Assembly: GCF_003697915.1 (NCBI RefSeq)
Contig: NZ_RCVN01000010.1
Span: 54,702-118,701 of the forward strand
DNA from: Staphylococcus pseudoxylosus
Lineage (GTDB): Bacteria > Bacillota > Bacilli > Staphylococcales > Staphylococcaceae
DNA: 64,000 bases
Direction of reading: 5' to 3'
This document shows, piece by piece, positions 8,941 through 20,019 of this stretch. The first letter of the stretch is position 1; each line of letters begins with the position of its first letter. The notes below the pieces were generated by a model that worked only from the letters and a program-made list of their open reading frames with translations, did not search any database and was not told the origin of the DNA. Made by a program: the position numbers and the translations under genes.

Positions 8941-10641
8941 TTAAATATTTGAATATAAGTCATTTACATAATTTGTTAAGTTGTCAATGTGAACATCTTC
9001 ACTGTCACCAGTATCACGACGCTTAACCTCAACAATACCTTCAGCAGCATTTTTACCAACAACGACACGTATTGGTAAACCAATTAAATCTGCATCATTA
9101 AATTTCACACCCGCACGCTCTTTACGGTCATCATATAACACGTCAAATTGCTCTTTCAATTGTGTGTAAAGTTGATCTGCTAATTCACGTTGATCATCTT
9201 TTTTAGGATTAATTGTTATTAAATGTAAGTCAAATGGTGTAACTGACTTCGGCCAAATAATACCATTTTCATCATTATTTTGTTCGACAATTGCACTTAA
9301 TGTTCTAGAAACACCAATACCATAACAACCCATTAAGAGTGGTTTGGCTTTACCTTGATTATCAAGGAAAGTCGCATTCATACTTTCTGAATATTTTGTA
9401 CCTAGTTTAAATACTTGTCCTACTTCAATACCTTCGGCGAAGTGAGCTGAACCTGAACCATCTACTAATGGCTCACCTTCTAATATAAATCTAAAATCAC
9501 CATATTCTGTAATTTCAAAATCACGACCTACATTTGCATTTAATAAATGATAGCCATCTTCATTTGCACCAACAACAATATTATTTAAGTCTTGAATATA
9601 ATTATCGGCATAAATCTTAATATCTTTATCGAAAATAGGACCTAAAGAACCTGGTTTTGCACCAAGCAGATTAACAATCTCATCTTCCGTTGCCAATTCA
9701 ATGTTATCTGTGGCAAAGTATGCTTTTAATTTAATATCATTAATTTCGTGATGGCCGCGCACTAAGACCATAATGAATTCTCCGTCCACTTTAAATATCA
9801 TAGATTTCGTAATTTCATCTAATGGCTTTTCAAGGAATGATGCTAACTCTTGTGCAGTATGGACGTTAGGTGTTTCTATTTTAGTTAATGGTTTAACCTC
9901 ATCATGCTTTTCATTTGGTTGGTAAATAACTTCTGCCTTTTCAATATTTGCAGCATAATCACTTTGATCGCTAAATACAATCGTATCTTCACCAATTTCA
10001 CTTAATGCCATAAATTCATGCGTATGACTACCACCAATTGCACCAGAATCAGCAACAACAGGTCTCGCATTAATACCAACTCGTTTAAAGATACAACCAT
10101 AGGCATTGTACATATCTTGATATGAGGCATCTAAAGACGCTTCATCAGCATGGAAAGAATAAGCATCTTTCATAATAAACTCTCTGCCACGTAATAAACC
10201 AAAACGTGGGCGTTTTTCATCTCTATATTTAGATTGAATTTGGAATAATGTCAAAGGTAATTGTTTATAAGATTTTAATTCATCTCTTACTAAAGAAGTA
10301 ACTACTTCTTCGTGAGTTGGTCCAAGGGCAAATTCACGACCATTACGATCTTGTAAACGCATGAGTTCCGGTCCGTATGCGCTCCAACGGCCAGATTCTT
10401 CCCATAATTCTGCTTGTTGCAGTGCTGGCATTAAGATTTCCACTGCATCAATACGTTCCATTTCTTCACGGACAATTGCCTCTATATTATTTAACACTCT
10501 AGCTGCAAGCGGTAAATAACTATAAATGCCACTTGTGCTTTGTTTGATTAAACCTGCTTTCAATAACAAACGATGGCTTAATGCTTCAGCGCCGGCTGGC
10601 ACTTCTTTCATAGTTGGTATAAATACTTTAGACTGTTTCAT
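8941..10641 (-). CDS. proS: Prolyl-tRNA synthetase
   Basis: Class II synthetase that charges tRNA-Pro. It has 566 residues and the bacterial (ProS1) architecture: catalytic core with class II motifs in the first 200 residues (for example [20 protein letters not shown] split around 140-160), an inserted editing domain at about 225-390 that hydrolyses mischarged Ala-tRNA, the second catalytic half, then a C-terminal anticodon-binding domain with [11 protein letters not shown]. It follows rseP by 20 bases in the same direction and is followed by a strong terminator, so it probably closes an rseP-proS unit. No T-box leader is visible. Confidence 0.97.
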   Translation of the reverse strand: MKQSKVFIPTMKEVPAGAEALSHRLLLKAGLIKQSTSGIYSYLPLAARVLNNIEAIVREEMERIDAVEILMPALQQAELWEESGRWSAYGPELMRLQDRNGREFALGPTHEEVVTSLVRDELKSYKQLPLTLFQIQSKYRDEKRPRFGLLRGREFIMKDAYSFHADEASLDASYQDMYNAYGCIFKRVGINARPVVADSGAIGGSHTHEFMALSEIGEDTIVFSDQSDYAANIEKAEVIYQPNEKHDEVKPLTKIETPNVHTAQELASFLEKPLDEITKSMIFKVDGEFIMVLVRGHHEINDIKLKAYFATDNIELATEDEIVNLLGAKPGSLGPIFDKDIKIYADNYIQDLNNIVVGANEDGYHLLNANVGRDFEITEYGDFRFILEGEPLVDGSGSAHFAEGIEVGQVFKLGTKYSESMNATFLDNQGKAKPLLMGCYGIGVSRTLSAIVEQNNDENGIIWPKSVTPFDLHLITINPKKDDQRELADQLYTQLKEQFDVLYDDRKERAGVKFNDADLIGLPIRVVVGKNAAEGIVEVKRRDTGDSEDVHIDNLTNYVNDLYSNI

Positions 10642-10661
10642 TTATATACTTCTCTCCCTCT

Positions 10662-11948
10662 TTATAAGAAATAACGTTGTATATCGTTCCAAGTCACTAA
10701 GACCATGACGATTAAGACAAATACTGCACCAATTGCAATAATTGTTGTTTCTGCTTTTTTATTTACAGGTTTTCTGAATATCGCTTCGTAAATGACAAAT
10801 AGTATGCGACCACCGTCTAAAGCAGGTACAGGTAATAAATTCATTAATCCTAAGTTGACACTTAATAATGCCGTCCAAGAAATTAAGTTTATGATACCAG
10901 TTTTAACTACAGAATCGACTGAATGATAGATACCAACAGGTCCATTCAACATATCAAAGGAGAAATTCCCTGTGAAAATACTAGCAATCATACCGACAAT
11001 TGCAGAAAAAATAAGTTTTCCAGCTTCTAGTGTGCGGTCAATGCCCGAAACGATTGGCTTAAATAAAGTGTGTTCTGTGGTAGCTGTATAGCCCAATAAG
11101 TATCTTGTTTGACTCTTGTTTTTAGTAACTTTTTGTTCTACTTTTTTAGGCTTTATATCCATTGTATGCGTCTTACCATCACGTTCTACTGTTATTTTTG
11201 TTTTTTTGTCTTTATTCTGCTCAGTGGTTTTATCAATATCACTTTTGTCTTCTATTGTTTTGCCATCTAATTTCACAATGGTGTCACCAGATTTAAGTCC
11301 AGCTTGAGCTGCCGGCGTGCCTTTCGCTACTTCATCAACTGAATTCGTCGGTGTACCTTGATAATAAGCTAAACCGATAAATAAGACTAATGTAAGTAAG
11401 AAATTAAACAATGGTCCAGCAAAGAGCGTTAAGAATTTTTGATAAGGTTTTTTATATGTGAATTGTCGATCTCTTGGGGCAATTTGAATTAAACTACCAT
11501 TTTCTACAAAATATGATTTTTCTGCAATAGGGAAACGATGACGTTCATCATCATAGGCAGTCACACCTTCCACAAACAAACCATCTTTAAAATCACATTG
11601 TTTCACTTCCATAGCTTCAATTTGTTGGAATTTATGTTGGTCATCTAAAATGATATGTGTAATTTCTTCTTTATCATTTAATTTAATTTTTACGTGCATT
11701 CCTGGTTGAACTGGTGGCTCTTCTAGGCCATCACCTGCCATACGAACATAACCACCTACAGGTAATAGTCGTATTGTATATAATGTTTCATTTTTTCTAA
11801 AACTAAAAATTTTCGGTCCCATACCGATTGCGAATTCTGGACACATAATCCCTGCCCGTTTGGCAAAAAACATATGACCATATTCATGCACGGTTACGAG
11901 GACACCAAAGACGATTATAAAAGAAATAATTGTTACTAGAAAACTCAA
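10662..11948 (-). CDS. rseP: RIP metalloprotease RseP (site-2 protease family)
   Basis: Membrane-embedded zinc protease that cleaves transmembrane substrates such as anti-sigma factors and signal-peptide remnants. With the TTG start at 11946-11948 the product has 428 residues, the length I recall for the S. aureus protein. A GAGGTG ribosome site lies 7 bases before this TTG; an upstream ATG falls within that site. Active-site HEYGH is at 21-25 in the first membrane helix. A PDZ domain covers about 205-275. The third zinc ligand lies in the [11 protein letters not shown] motif near 375. A final membrane helix ends in RYFL. Called rasP or eep in related genera. Confidence 0.96.
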   Translation of the reverse strand: MSFLVTIISFIIVFGVLVTVHEYGHMFFAKRAGIMCPEFAIGMGPKIFSFRKNETLYTIRLLPVGGYVRMAGDGLEEPPVQPGMHVKIKLNDKEEITHIILDDQHKFQQIEAMEVKQCDFKDGLFVEGVTAYDDERHRFPIAEKSYFVENGSLIQIAPRDRQFTYKKPYQKFLTLFAGPLFNFLLTLVLFIGLAYYQGTPTNSVDEVAKGTPAAQAGLKSGDTIVKLDGKTIEDKSDIDKTTEQNKDKKTKITVERDGKTHTMDIKPKKVEQKVTKNKSQTRYLLGYTATTEHTLFKPIVSGIDRTLEAGKLIFSAIVGMIASIFTGNFSFDMLNGPVGIYHSVDSVVKTGIINLISWTALLSVNLGLMNLLPVPALDGGRILFVIYEAIFRKPVNKKAETTIIAIGAVFVLIVMVLVTWNDIQRYFL

Positions 11949-12042
11949 TTTGATACACCTCATATATTCTTAATAAATTAAATACGTTTCACTTTAAAAA
12001 TCTAACGATTTAAAGTTAACTGTTCACACTACAGATTATAAA

Positions 12043-12070
12043 ATTATAACACAATCATGCTAACTGACAC
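12043..12070 (-). promoter_or_regulatory. Possible rseP promoter
   Basis: Minus strand GTGTCA, 16 bases, TATAAT with an extended TGT before the -10, about 95 bases upstream of rseP. A promoter is expected because a hairpin separates cdsA from rseP. Confidence 0.4.
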
Positions 12071-12244
12071 ACGTAACTATTATATATCATTGTAGCCGTT
12101 TTTTATGTAAAAACATATCAACTTACCGTTTAGTTTTATTTAATTCCTTAGATGCTATGATTATGTATTCATATTCTCCTGATTTAACTTTTATATTTTA
12201 TAACGACAAAATATCGTATTAAGTTGAAATCTTAAGATTTATTA

Positions 12245-12306
12245 AAGGAGTTAAGAATCATATTAACTGTATGCTTTACGCAGTTACTCCAATTCATTAA
12301 CTCCTT
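12245..12306 (-). terminator. Nested hairpin downstream of cdsA
   Basis: The outer arms AAGGAGTTAA (12245-12254) and TTAACTCCTT (12297-12306) enclose an inner TAACTG/CAGTTA stem (12264-12269, 12281-12286). A short U-containing stretch follows on the minus strand. It lies 36 bases after the cdsA stop, in the 394-base gap before rseP. The rest of that gap (12071-12240) is AT-rich with no gene. Confidence 0.55.
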
Positions 12307-12342
12307 CTGTATGATTTATAAAATTTTTAAAAGTAAATACGA

Positions 12343-13125
12343 TTAGCTTTGAATTAGTAATATGTTCAATAGTGGCAATACAAACATAAAACTATCAAAT
12401 CTATCTAAAATACCACCATGTCCTGGTAAAATTCTGCCTGAATCTTTAACACCAAAATGACGTTTAAAACCTGATTCAACAAGATCTCCTAGTTGTCCGA
12501 ACATACTTAAAATAATCGTAACTATAATTAATAACCAAATAGCTATATTAAAATCGACAAATAGTATCATTACAAGCGGTACAATAATACTACAAATTAA
12601 TCCACCAATAAAACCTTCTATTGTTTTATTAGGGCTAATAACTGGCCATAACTTATGTTTACCCATCAATCTACCAAAAATATAAGCGCCAGTATCAGTT
12701 AACCACACAACTAAAAACGCAAATAATATATAATGTAATCCTTCTGAGCGAGTTTCATATAAATACATAAAACCAATACCAACATATGCTATTGACATAA
12801 GACAGAAAGCTGCATCCATAAAACTAAATCTATTTTTAGAAAGCACAGTATAACTTAATAATATAAAACTCATAGCTATTAAAGATTTCAATTGGAAGTT
12901 ATTAACCCAGTCGCCTGACTCTTGAGGCAACATTATAATTAATATACCTAATGCACTTATTATACCTGGTATCGATATGAATTTAATCATATTCATATTA
13001 AGCAATTCTTTTAGCGCTATAAAAGCTAATAAATATGAAAATAGCATTAGAATAAAGCCGCCCTTTAGTAATACAGGGAGAAAAATGATAAGTGCTATGA
13101 TTGCTGTTAAAGTTCTAACTTTCAT
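12343..13125 (-). CDS. cdsA: Phosphatidate cytidylyltransferase (CDP-diacylglycerol synthase)
   Basis: Makes CDP-diacylglycerol from phosphatidic acid and CTP at the membrane, the branch point to phosphatidylglycerol and cardiolipin. The 260-residue protein is mostly membrane helices. The family signature [14 protein letters not shown], continuing with [14 protein letters not shown] near residues 215-245, is complete. SPNKTIEG in the middle is also typical. It starts 17 bases after uppS, with an AGGAG-type site, in the conserved uppS-cdsA-rseP order. Confidence 0.96.
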   Translation of the reverse strand: MKVRTLTAIIALIIFLPVLLKGGFILMLFSYLLAFIALKELLNMNMIKFISIPGIISALGILIIMLPQESGDWVNNFQLKSLIAMSFILLSYTVLSKNRFSFMDAAFCLMSIAYVGIGFMYLYETRSEGLHYILFAFLVVWLTDTGAYIFGRLMGKHKLWPVISPNKTIEGFIGGLICSIIVPLVMILFVDFNIAIWLLIIVTIILSMFGQLGDLVESGFKRHFGVKDSGRILPGHGGILDRFDSFMFVLPLLNILLIQS

Positions 13126-13142
13126 ACTAATCTCCTAACTAT

Positions 13143-13904
13143 TTATAACCCACCAAATCGACGTTGGCGTGATTGATAAATTTTAATACAATTTATTAAT
13201 TCTTCCTTATTAAAGTCCGGCCATAATTTTTCATTAAAAATAAATTCACTATAAGACACTTGCCAGATAAGGAAATTACTAATTCTTTGTTCTCCTGAAG
13301 TTCTTATCAAAAGATCTGGGTCAGGATATGCATGAGTCATCAAATGCTCATCAATCATTTGTTCAGTGATTTCATCACTTGATAAACCTTTAGCAGTTAA
13401 TTGGTCATAGATTTTTTTCACACTGTTTACAATTTCGGCACGTCCACCATAGTTCATAGCAAAGATTAATTTTAAGCCTGTATTATTTTTAGTATCTTCT
13501 TTCGCTTTAGCTATTGCTTTGAGTGTAGAATTTGGCAAATGTTCCAAAAAGCCAATTGTCTCTACTTTAACATTATTTTCTATCAATTCCGGTAGAAACG
13601 TTTTTAAAAATGTACCTGGTAAGCTCATAATATAGTTAACTTCATTTTCCGGTCTTGACCAATTTTCTGTAGAGAATGCATATAACGTTAAGTATTTAAT
13701 TCCTAAATCACTGGCTACTTTAGTGATGTTTTTAACGGTTTGTGTACCTTGGTAATGACCTTTAATTCTAGGCAATTTCCTTTGTTTCGCCCAACGACCA
13801 TTACCATCCATTATGATTGCAACATGTTCAGGTATATTATGTAGATCCAATTCAAAATCGGATTGGTTAGGCTGATTTTTCTTCTTATTTAACTTTTTAA
13901 ACAT
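13143..13904 (-). CDS. uppS: Isoprenyl transferase (undecaprenyl diphosphate synthase)
   Basis: Cis-prenyltransferase that makes C55 undecaprenyl diphosphate, the lipid carrier for peptidoglycan and teichoic acid. The ATG at 13902-13904 (MFKKLNKKK) has GGAGG at ideal spacing; an in-frame upstream ATG lacks one. The product has 253 residues. Catalytic Asp33 is in the IMDGNGRWAK motif, and the C-terminal RTSGEQRISNFLIWQ and RRFGG signatures are present. It ends at RRFGGL, a few residues shorter than the S. aureus protein as I recall it. A strong terminator separates it from frr upstream, so it should have its own promoter. Confidence 0.96.
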   Translation of the reverse strand: MFKKLNKKKNQPNQSDFELDLHNIPEHVAIIMDGNGRWAKQRKLPRIKGHYQGTQTVKNITKVASDLGIKYLTLYAFSTENWSRPENEVNYIMSLPGTFLKTFLPELIENNVKVETIGFLEHLPNSTLKAIAKAKEDTKNNTGLKLIFAMNYGGRAEIVNSVKKIYDQLTAKGLSSDEITEQMIDEHLMTHAYPDPDLLIRTSGEQRISNFLIWQVSYSEFIFNEKLWPDFNKEELINCIKIYQSRQRRFGGL

Positions 13905-14006
13905 GGTATTTCCTCCGAGCGTGATCATCTATGTTTATTATAATAGGTTCTAGATGCAATTATCTACCATTTTATCATACTAGATAGGTGCATTGAATAA
14001 ACAAAT

Positions 14007-14041
14007 AAAAAAACTGTACCAAAGTCTGATTTGATACAGTT
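14007..14041 (-). terminator. Intrinsic terminator downstream of frr
   Basis: AACUGUAUCAAA pairs with UUUGGUACAGUU (one U-G, loop of 6) on the minus strand and is followed by a run of U. Arms are 14030-14041 and 14012-14023. Confidence 0.85.
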
Positions 14042-14134
14042 CAGATAAAATATGATAAACCTCTGATTCTTGAATTCCATTGGTTAATTTCTAACAATAG
14101 AAGTGAAGCGAAGTCTTACCATCCATTACCATGT

Positions 14135-14689
14135 TTATACTGACATAATATCTTGTTCTTTTTCTTCTAACAATTTATCGATTTCTTTAATTGAATCGTC
14201 AGTTAGCTTTTGTACATCTGCTGTTTGTGATTTTAAATCATCTTCAGTGATGTCAGCATTTTTTTGTTGTTTTTTTAGTTCGTCGTTAGCATCACGACGT
14301 ACGTTTCTAACAGCTACTTTAGCGTCTTCGCCGATTTTCTTAACTTCTTTCACTAAATCTTTACGGCGTTCTTCTGTTAAAGCAGGAATACTTATACGAA
14401 TAACTTCACCATCACTCGAAGGATTGACACCTAAGTTAGCAGCATTGATTGCTTTTTCAACGTCTCCTACAGATGATTTATCATATGGCGAAATTACTAA
14501 TAAACGTGCTTCTGGCACACTGATGCTTGCAAGTTGTTGTACAGGCGTAGGAGCACCATAGTAGTCAACAGTTACACCGTTTAATAAATTTGAGTTAGCT
14601 CTACCTGCACTGATATTAGCTAATTCTCTAGAAAGATTATCTACAGATTTTTGCATTTTTGATTTCGTGTCATTAATAATGTCACTCAT
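14135..14689 (-). CDS. frr: Ribosome recycling factor
   Basis: With EF-G it splits post-termination ribosomes. The 184-residue product has the expected length. The second ATG (14687-14689, [13 protein letters not shown]) is preferred: GAGGTG lies 7 bases upstream, while the ATG two codons earlier is only one base from it. The conserved [22 protein letters not shown] segment (in two parts around residues 25-45) and [14 protein letters not shown] are visible. It is 17 bases downstream of pyrH and is the last gene before a strong terminator. Confidence 0.96.
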   Translation of the reverse strand: MSDIINDTKSKMQKSVDNLSRELANISAGRANSNLLNGVTVDYYGAPTPVQQLASISVPEARLLVISPYDKSSVGDVEKAINAANLGVNPSSDGEVIRISIPALTEERRKDLVKEVKKIGEDAKVAVRNVRRDANDELKKQQKNADITEDDLKSQTADVQKLTDDSIKEIDKLLEEKEQDIMSV

Positions 14690-14706
14690 AGTCATACACC
14701 TCTAAA

Positions 14707-15429
14707 TTATTTTGTAATTAACGTTCCTATTTTTTCACCCATAACAGCACGTTTAATATTACCTTCTTCTGTTATCGAGAATACATTCAATGGAATATTA
14801 TTATCCATACAGAATGATGAAGCCGTTGAATCCATGACTTGTAAACCTTCTTGTAGCATTTGAATGTGTGTTAAGTGTTCATACTTAATTGCATTTTGAT
14901 CTACTTTTGGATCAGCAGAGTACACACCATCAACATTGTTTTTACCCATTAAGATAACATCAGCTTCAACTTCAGCCGCACGTAATGCTGCTGTAGTATC
15001 AGTAGAGAAGTAAGGGTTCCCTATACCAGCCGCAAATATTACAACACGTTTCTTTTCTAAATGTCTAATTGCTCGACGACGGATATATGGTTCTGCAACT
15101 TGTTTCATTTCAATTGAAGTTAAGACGCGTGTATCGCACTCTAATTGTTCAAGGCTATCTTGTAAAGCTAATGCATTCATAACCGTAGCTAACATACCCA
15201 TGTAGTCAGCAGTACCACGGTCCATGCCTAAGTCACTACCAGTTTTGCCTCTCCAAATATTGCCTCCACCAACGATAACAGCAATTTCACAATCCATTTT
15301 TGCTACTTCAGCTACTTGTTTTGCCACACTTTTAATAATAATTGGGTTAATTCCAAACCCATCGTCACCTGCTAGTGCTTCGCCACTTAATTTTAATACA
15401 ACACGTTCGTATTTAGAAGTTTGAGCCAT
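14707..15429 (-). CDS. pyrH: UMP kinase
   Basis: Phosphorylates UMP to UDP in pyrimidine nucleotide synthesis; hexameric and allosterically controlled by GTP and UTP in bacteria. The start at 15427-15429 ([21 protein letters not shown]) has GAGGATAAG upstream and gives 240 residues. A longer in-frame extension of 22 residues upstream lacks a ribosome site and overlaps the leader. Signature motifs [21 protein letters not shown] and [15 protein letters not shown] are present. It sits between tsf and frr as in most Firmicutes. Confidence 0.96.
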   Translation of the reverse strand: MAQTSKYERVVLKLSGEALAGDDGFGINPIIIKSVAKQVAEVAKMDCEIAVIVGGGNIWRGKTGSDLGMDRGTADYMGMLATVMNALALQDSLEQLECDTRVLTSIEMKQVAEPYIRRRAIRHLEKKRVVIFAAGIGNPYFSTDTTAALRAAEVEADVILMGKNNVDGVYSADPKVDQNAIKYEHLTHIQMLQEGLQVMDSTASSFCMDNNIPLNVFSITEEGNIKRAVMGEKIGTLITK

Positions 15430-15470
15430 TGTCTTATCCTCTCTATTGTAAAATATGTAATTATACAAGT

Positions 15471-15540
15471 AAAGAAGACACAATAGGTCTTCCAATACAA
15501 AAGTGAATCTTTCATACGGAGCACAAAAGGTGTCTTCTTT
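15471..15540 (-). terminator. Inverted repeat between tsf and pyrH
   Basis: Perfect 11-bp arms AAAGAAGACAC (15471-15481) and GTGTCTTCTTT (15530-15540) enclose 48 bases between the tsf stop and the pyrH start. This could be a weak or partial terminator, or an mRNA processing structure, within the operon. Confidence 0.4.
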
Positions 15541-15560
15541 CTTGTTCTAACTATGAAAAA

Positions 15561-16439
15561 TTATTTCATTTGTCCTTTAACTTCGTCAGCAAAGTTTTCT
15601 TCACGTTTTTCCATACCTTCGCCTACTTCATAACGTACGAAGTCAACAAGTTTACCACCTTTAGATTTTAAGAAAGCTTCAACTGTTTGATCAGGATCTT
15701 TTACAAAGTTTTGGTCAACCGCACAAATTTCTTGTAAATATTTACGTAAACGGCCTTCTACCATTTTTTCAACAATTTTCTCTGGTTTACCTTCATTTAA
15801 AGCTTGTTGCTTTAATACTTCTCTTTCGTGATCAATTTCATCTTCACTTACTTGTTCTGATGAAACATATTTAGGATTGATTGCAGCAATGTGCATAGCT
15901 ACATCTTTAGCAGCTTCTTCGTCAGTTGAACCTTCAACTACTGTTAATACACCAATGCGTCCGCCCATGTGTAAGTAAGCGCCAAATGAATCGTTATCAG
16001 TTTTTGTTCTGATAGCAAAACGACGGATACTTAATTTTTCACCGATTGTAGAGATAGCTTCTTTAACACGTTGGTCAACTGATTTACCATCTGATAATTC
16101 AGTTTCTAATAAAGCTTCTACTGATTCAGCTTTTGTATCCAATACTTGGATAGCAATTTCTTTCACTAATTGTTGGAATCCTTCGTTACGAGCTACGAAG
16201 TCAGTTTCTGAATTAATTTCTACAATTGCTGCTTCGTTCCCTCTTGCTTCAACGTGTACTAAACCTTCTGCCGCAATACGGTCAGATTTTTTAGCAGCTT
16301 TAGCAATACCTTTTTCACGTAGGAAGTCTACTGCTTTATCGATGTCACCATCAGTTTCTGTTAACGCTTTTTTACAATCCATCATGCCAGCGCCAGTTTT
16401 TTCACGTAATTCTTTTACAAGTTTAGCTGAAATTGCCAT
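15561..16439 (-). CDS. tsf: Translation elongation factor Ts
   Basis: Nucleotide exchange factor for EF-Tu. The product has 292 residues and starts [26 protein letters not shown], with the EF-Ts signature 1 ([16 protein letters not shown]) and signature 2 region [12 protein letters not shown] near residue 75. The ATG at 16437-16439 is preceded by GGAGGA. A longer frame five codons upstream lacks a ribosome site. It follows rpsB by 93 bases, with a terminator-like hairpin in between that could lower tsf relative to rpsB transcript levels. Confidence 0.96.
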   Translation of the reverse strand: MAISAKLVKELREKTGAGMMDCKKALTETDGDIDKAVDFLREKGIAKAAKKSDRIAAEGLVHVEARGNEAAIVEINSETDFVARNEGFQQLVKEIAIQVLDTKAESVEALLETELSDGKSVDQRVKEAISTIGEKLSIRRFAIRTKTDNDSFGAYLHMGGRIGVLTVVEGSTDEEAAKDVAMHIAAINPKYVSSEQVSEDEIDHEREVLKQQALNEGKPEKIVEKMVEGRLRKYLQEICAVDQNFVKDPDQTVEAFLKSKGGKLVDFVRYEVGEGMEKREENFADEVKGQMK

Positions 16440-16483
16440 TTCATATTCCTCCATTATTTAATGAATTTTATTATATTTATTTT

Positions 16484-16517
16484 AAAAAAAGGTGATAAGC
16501 TTAAATATCTTATCACC
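16484..16517 (-). terminator. Terminator-like hairpin between rpsB and tsf
   Basis: The perfect arms GGTGATAAG (16491-16499) and CTTATCACC (16509-16517) are followed on the minus strand by seven U. It has the form of an intrinsic terminator inside the rpsB-tsf unit and is probably a partial one. Confidence 0.75.
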
Positions 16518-16532
16518 CATTTTACATTATTC

Positions 16533-17321
16533 TTAGTTTGATTCAACAGAAGTGTTTTCTTCAGTTGTTTCTGCTTCAGTAGCTTCAGTTGATTCGTTTA
16601 AATCAATGTTTTGTTCAGCTGCTACTTCTTCATTTGATACACCTTGTTGACCTTCTAAGATTGCATCTGCCATTTTACCAGTTAATAATTTAACTGCACG
16701 GATAGCATCATCGTTTGCAGGGATAACGTAATCAATTTCATCTGGATCACAGTTAGTGTCTACAATACCAACGATTGGGATGTGTAATTTACGTGCTTCA
16801 GCGATTGCGTTGCGCTCTTTACGAGGGTCAACTACAAATAATGCTTGAGGCATAGATTTCATATCACGAATTCCGCCTAAGAATTTAATTAAACGGTCAT
16901 ATTCTTTTTTAAGTTCTACAACTTCTTTTTTAGGTAATACTTCGAATAAGCCATCTTCTTCCATTTTTTCAATTTCAGAGATACGTTTGATACGTTTAGA
17001 AATTGTTTTATAGTTAGTTAAGATTCCGCCTAACCATCTTTGGTTTACGTAAAATTGACCAGCACGTTCTGCTTCAGATTTAACTGAATCTTGTGCTTGT
17101 TTCTTAGTACCAACGAATAAAACTTTTCCGCCATCTTCTGATACTTGTTTAATGAAGTTATATGCTTCTTCTACTTTTTTCACTGTTTTTTGTAAGTCGA
17201 TAATATAAATACCGTTTCTTTCAGTGAAAATATATCTTTTCATTTTTGGGTTCCAACGGCGTGTTTGGTGACCGAAGTGAACACCTGCTTCTAGCAATTG
17301 TTTCATTGAAATTACTGCCAT
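16533..17321 (-). CDS. rpsB: 30S ribosomal protein S2
   Basis: Component of the small subunit body. The 262-residue protein begins [28 protein letters not shown], which contains ribosomal S2 signature 1, and signature 2 ([19 protein letters not shown]) lies near 155-175. The C-terminal tail after about residue 230 is rich in Glu and Thr, a typical staphylococcal extension. An AGGAGG site precedes the ATG. It is the first gene of the rpsB-tsf-pyrH-frr series and has its own predicted promoter. Confidence 0.97.
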   Translation of the reverse strand: MAVISMKQLLEAGVHFGHQTRRWNPKMKRYIFTERNGIYIIDLQKTVKKVEEAYNFIKQVSEDGGKVLFVGTKKQAQDSVKSEAERAGQFYVNQRWLGGILTNYKTISKRIKRISEIEKMEEDGLFEVLPKKEVVELKKEYDRLIKFLGGIRDMKSMPQALFVVDPRKERNAIAEARKLHIPIVGIVDTNCDPDEIDYVIPANDDAIRAVKLLTGKMADAILEGQQGVSNEEVAAEQNIDLNESTEATEAETTEENTSVESN

Positions 17322-17443
17322 AATAAAATTCCTCCTATTGGTTTTCTACCTCCATAAAAAGCTCATATAAACACAACATTAAATATGTCGCACCCTTTAT
17401 ACTTTCACTTTTCATGTGTGTATTGGCTTCATAGCCGTCAATA

Positions 17444-17472
17444 AATATAACATATACATTTCTATAAATCAA
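17444..17472 (-). promoter_or_regulatory. Predicted rpsB promoter
   Basis: Minus strand TTGATT, 17 bases, TATATT, with TG just before the -10. It gives a leader of about 115 nucleotides. This lies in the 350-base gap 17322-17671; apart from the promoter and the codY terminator I see nothing else there. Confidence 0.6.
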
Positions 17473-17500
17473 CACTTTCAAACTACTATTTTAAACATTT

Positions 17501-17536
17501 AAGAGGCTCAAACGTCGCAATCTGTTTCAGCCTCTT
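17501..17536 (-). terminator. Terminator downstream of codY
   Basis: Arms AAGAGGCT (17501-17508) and AGCCTCTT (17529-17536) pair perfectly. An inner AAAC/GUUU helix continues the stem after one mismatch. Only a short U stretch follows. It lies about 136 bases after the codY stop. Confidence 0.65.
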
Positions 17537-17671
17537 AATTAGTATTGTATGTGTTCTATTGAATGTAATTCCACTTATAGAAACGCAGTATGTTGTCTTG
17601 GTTAATTGTCTTTGTTTGTACAAATATTTATACATATAAAAAACTTTTGTACGGTAAATAGCTCAAATGTA

Positions 17672-18445
17672 TTATTTAATACGGTCTAATTCATCCAAGA
17701 ATTTTTCTTTTTTAACTTTGATGAAAGTACCCTTCATTCCAAGTGAACGTGATTCAATTACACCAGCACTTTCAAGTTTACGTAACGCATTTACAATTAC
17801 TGAACGTGTAATGCCAACTCGATCTGCTACTTTAGATGCAATTAAGAGACCTTCTTTGCCACCTAATTCTTCAAAAATGTGTTCAATCGCTTCACTTTCT
17901 GAGTATGACAACGAATTGATTGCCATGCTAATCGCAGCTTTATCTCTAGCTTCTTTTTCTACTTCGTTATGCTTTTCACGTAAAATTTCCATACCAATAA
18001 CTGTAGCTGCATATTCCCCTAAAACTAAGTCATTTTCTGAGAAATCGTCAGTTACACGGCCAAGTACTAATGTGCCTAATCTTTCACCGCCGCCTAAAAT
18101 TGGGAAAATTGTCGTCTTGCTATCACCAAATAAGTCTTTGTTTTCTGGTGGGAATACAGTTAATACATTGTCAATGTCGATATTGGATTGAGTTTCTTTA
18201 ACATCCATCAACTGATCAGTATATTCAACAGGAATGTGTCTACTTTCTAACATCTGGATAATACGTTCGTTTTTTAAAAGTTCATTTAAACTTGATCCTA
18301 AAATTTTACCTTTTCTTGAAACTATAAATACATTAGTAACTGTTACACTACTTATCGTTTGTGCTACATCTTTAAAATCTACAGCAATACCTTTATGTTT
18401 TTGTAAAAGTGTATTTAATTCTCTCGTTTTCGATAATAAGCTCAT
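17672..18445 (-). CDS. codY: GTP- and isoleucine-sensing global repressor CodY
   Basis: Represses amino-acid uptake and synthesis and many virulence genes when GTP and branched-chain amino acids are high. The protein has 257 residues: an N-terminal GAF ligand-binding domain (about 1-155), a linker helix, and a C-terminal winged helix-turn-helix (about 203-245, [20 protein letters not shown]). It starts 23 bases after hslU in the conserved xerC-hslV-hslU-codY operon. In this window CodY is a possible regulator of the secreted protease, but no convincing CodY box was found there. Confidence 0.97.
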   Translation of the reverse strand: MSLLSKTRELNTLLQKHKGIAVDFKDVAQTISSVTVTNVFIVSRKGKILGSSLNELLKNERIIQMLESRHIPVEYTDQLMDVKETQSNIDIDNVLTVFPPENKDLFGDSKTTIFPILGGGERLGTLVLGRVTDDFSENDLVLGEYAATVIGMEILREKHNEVEKEARDKAAISMAINSLSYSESEAIEHIFEELGGKEGLLIASKVADRVGITRSVIVNALRKLESAGVIESRSLGMKGTFIKVKKEKFLDELDRIK

Positions 18446-18468
18446 ATTCCTTCTCCTTTTTATTTATA

Positions 18469-19878
18469 TTATAAAATGAATGCACTTAAATCTTTATTTG
18501 TTGAAATTGTTTTCAACTTATCGTCTACATATTGTGGTGTAATGTCTACAACCGCATTAGGCATACTTGGTGCTTCAAAAGATAAATCTTCCAACATTTT
18601 TTCAAGTATAGTATGCAATCGACGTGCGCCGATGTTATCAGTATCTTGATTCACCTGGAATGCTATCTCTGCTAGTCGTTTGATAGCATCATCGGTAAAT
18701 TTAACTGTTACTTGCTCTGTATGAAGTAGCGCTTCATATTGTTTTATAAGTGATAGTTTAGGTTCAGTCAAGATTCTAACGAAATCTCCTACCGATAGAC
18801 TTTCTAATTCAACACGAATTGGAAAACGACCTTGTAACTCTGGAATTAAATCACTAGGTTTAGACACATGGAATGCTCCTGCACCAATAAATAGCATATG
18901 TTCAGTATTAACAGTACCATACTTCGTTTGAACCATGCTACCTTCAAGAATTGGTAATATATCTCTTTGGACACCTTGGCGAGAAACATCTTGACCCGAA
19001 CTTTGATTATTTGTTGCTACTTTATCTATTTCATCGATAAAAATAATTCCCATTTGTTCCGCTAATTCAATCGCTTCTTGATTTGCTGTCTCTTGATCGA
19101 TTAACTCGTCGGCAAATTCGTCCGTCAATATTTTGCGCGCTGTTTTAACAGGTACTTCTCGTTCAACTTTTTTCTTCGGCATTAATTGGTTCATCATATC
19201 TTGCATCTGTTGATTTTGATTCGTACCTAACATTCCCATCGCAGCAGGATCTTGTTCAACCTTTAACCTTACTTTTTCTTCTTCTAACTTACCATCTAAT
19301 AGTTGCAGTTTGATTTCTGAACGTTTTGTTTTCACTTCTTCAGTAGGTGTTTCTTCCTCTTCGTCATTATTTTGACCGAAATTAGGTATCGAACCTCCGA
19401 AAAGTGACTCTAATGGGTTGTTATTATTGTTTGTCGTTGCCTTTTTCTTCATGCTTGGCACTAATAATTTAACTAACTTCTCATTAGCTTTAGTTTGAGC
19501 CTCATCATGTACTAGTGTTTTTTTCTGCTCTTTCACTAGCCTTACTGCAATATCAACGAGGTCACGTACCATACTTTCTACATCTCGACCTACATAACCA
19601 ACTTCTGTAAACTTCGTAGCTTCTACTTTAATAAATGGCGCGCCTACTACTTTTGCCATGCGTCTAGCGATTTCCGTTTTACCAACACCTGTTGGTCCAA
19701 TCATCAATATATTCTTCGGAGCAACCTCTTGTTTTTCTTCTTCAGTCAAAAGACTTCTTCTATATCGATTTCTTAAAGCTATCGCAACTTTACGTTTTGC
19801 GTCATCTTGTCCGACTATATATTCATTAAGTTTTGTAACAATATCTTTAGGTGTTAATTTAATACCATTCGTCTCCAT
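18469..19878 (-). CDS. hslU: HslU (ClpY), ATPase subunit of the HslVU protease
   Basis: AAA+ unfoldase that feeds substrates to HslV. The product from [10 protein letters not shown] has 469 residues. Walker A GPTGVGKT is at 61-68, the Walker B IIFIDEID follows an inserted I-domain, and the C-terminal tail LSAFIL is the part that activates HslV. The ATG at 19876-19878 is 11 bases from GGAGG, slightly long; an in-frame ATG nine codons earlier overlaps no ribosome site. The I-domain has an Asn-run and an acidic stretch (NNDEEEE). A gap of about 140 bases separates it from hslV, with no gene inside. Confidence 0.96.
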   Translation of the reverse strand: METNGIKLTPKDIVTKLNEYIVGQDDAKRKVAIALRNRYRRSLLTEEEKQEVAPKNILMIGPTGVGKTEIARRMAKVVGAPFIKVEATKFTEVGYVGRDVESMVRDLVDIAVRLVKEQKKTLVHDEAQTKANEKLVKLLVPSMKKKATTNNNNNPLESLFGGSIPNFGQNNDEEEETPTEEVKTKRSEIKLQLLDGKLEEEKVRLKVEQDPAAMGMLGTNQNQQMQDMMNQLMPKKKVEREVPVKTARKILTDEFADELIDQETANQEAIELAEQMGIIFIDEIDKVATNNQSSGQDVSRQGVQRDILPILEGSMVQTKYGTVNTEHMLFIGAGAFHVSKPSDLIPELQGRFPIRVELESLSVGDFVRILTEPKLSLIKQYEALLHTEQVTVKFTDDAIKRLAEIAFQVNQDTDNIGARRLHTILEKMLEDLSFEAPSMPNAVVDITPQYVDDKLKTISTNKDLSAFIL

Positions 19879-20019
19879 TAGACAAGTTACCTCCGTTATA
19901 ATCATTTTTTATCTCTGAAACATATTAATAGCTATTTATGGAAAATTTTTACTATTTCAACTATATCTTAATGTTAAACAATTTTACATTGCAAACAATA
20001 AAGTTCTCACTTTTATTAT

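Noticed and set aside
8941..10700. T-box leader for proS
   Set aside because: rseP lies only 20 bases upstream, which leaves no room, and no T-box sequence was found before rseP.
13905..14006. uppS promoter
   Set aside because: A TATAAT is present on the minus strand near 13937, but no acceptable -35 was found at 16-18 bases, so it is not listed as a feature.
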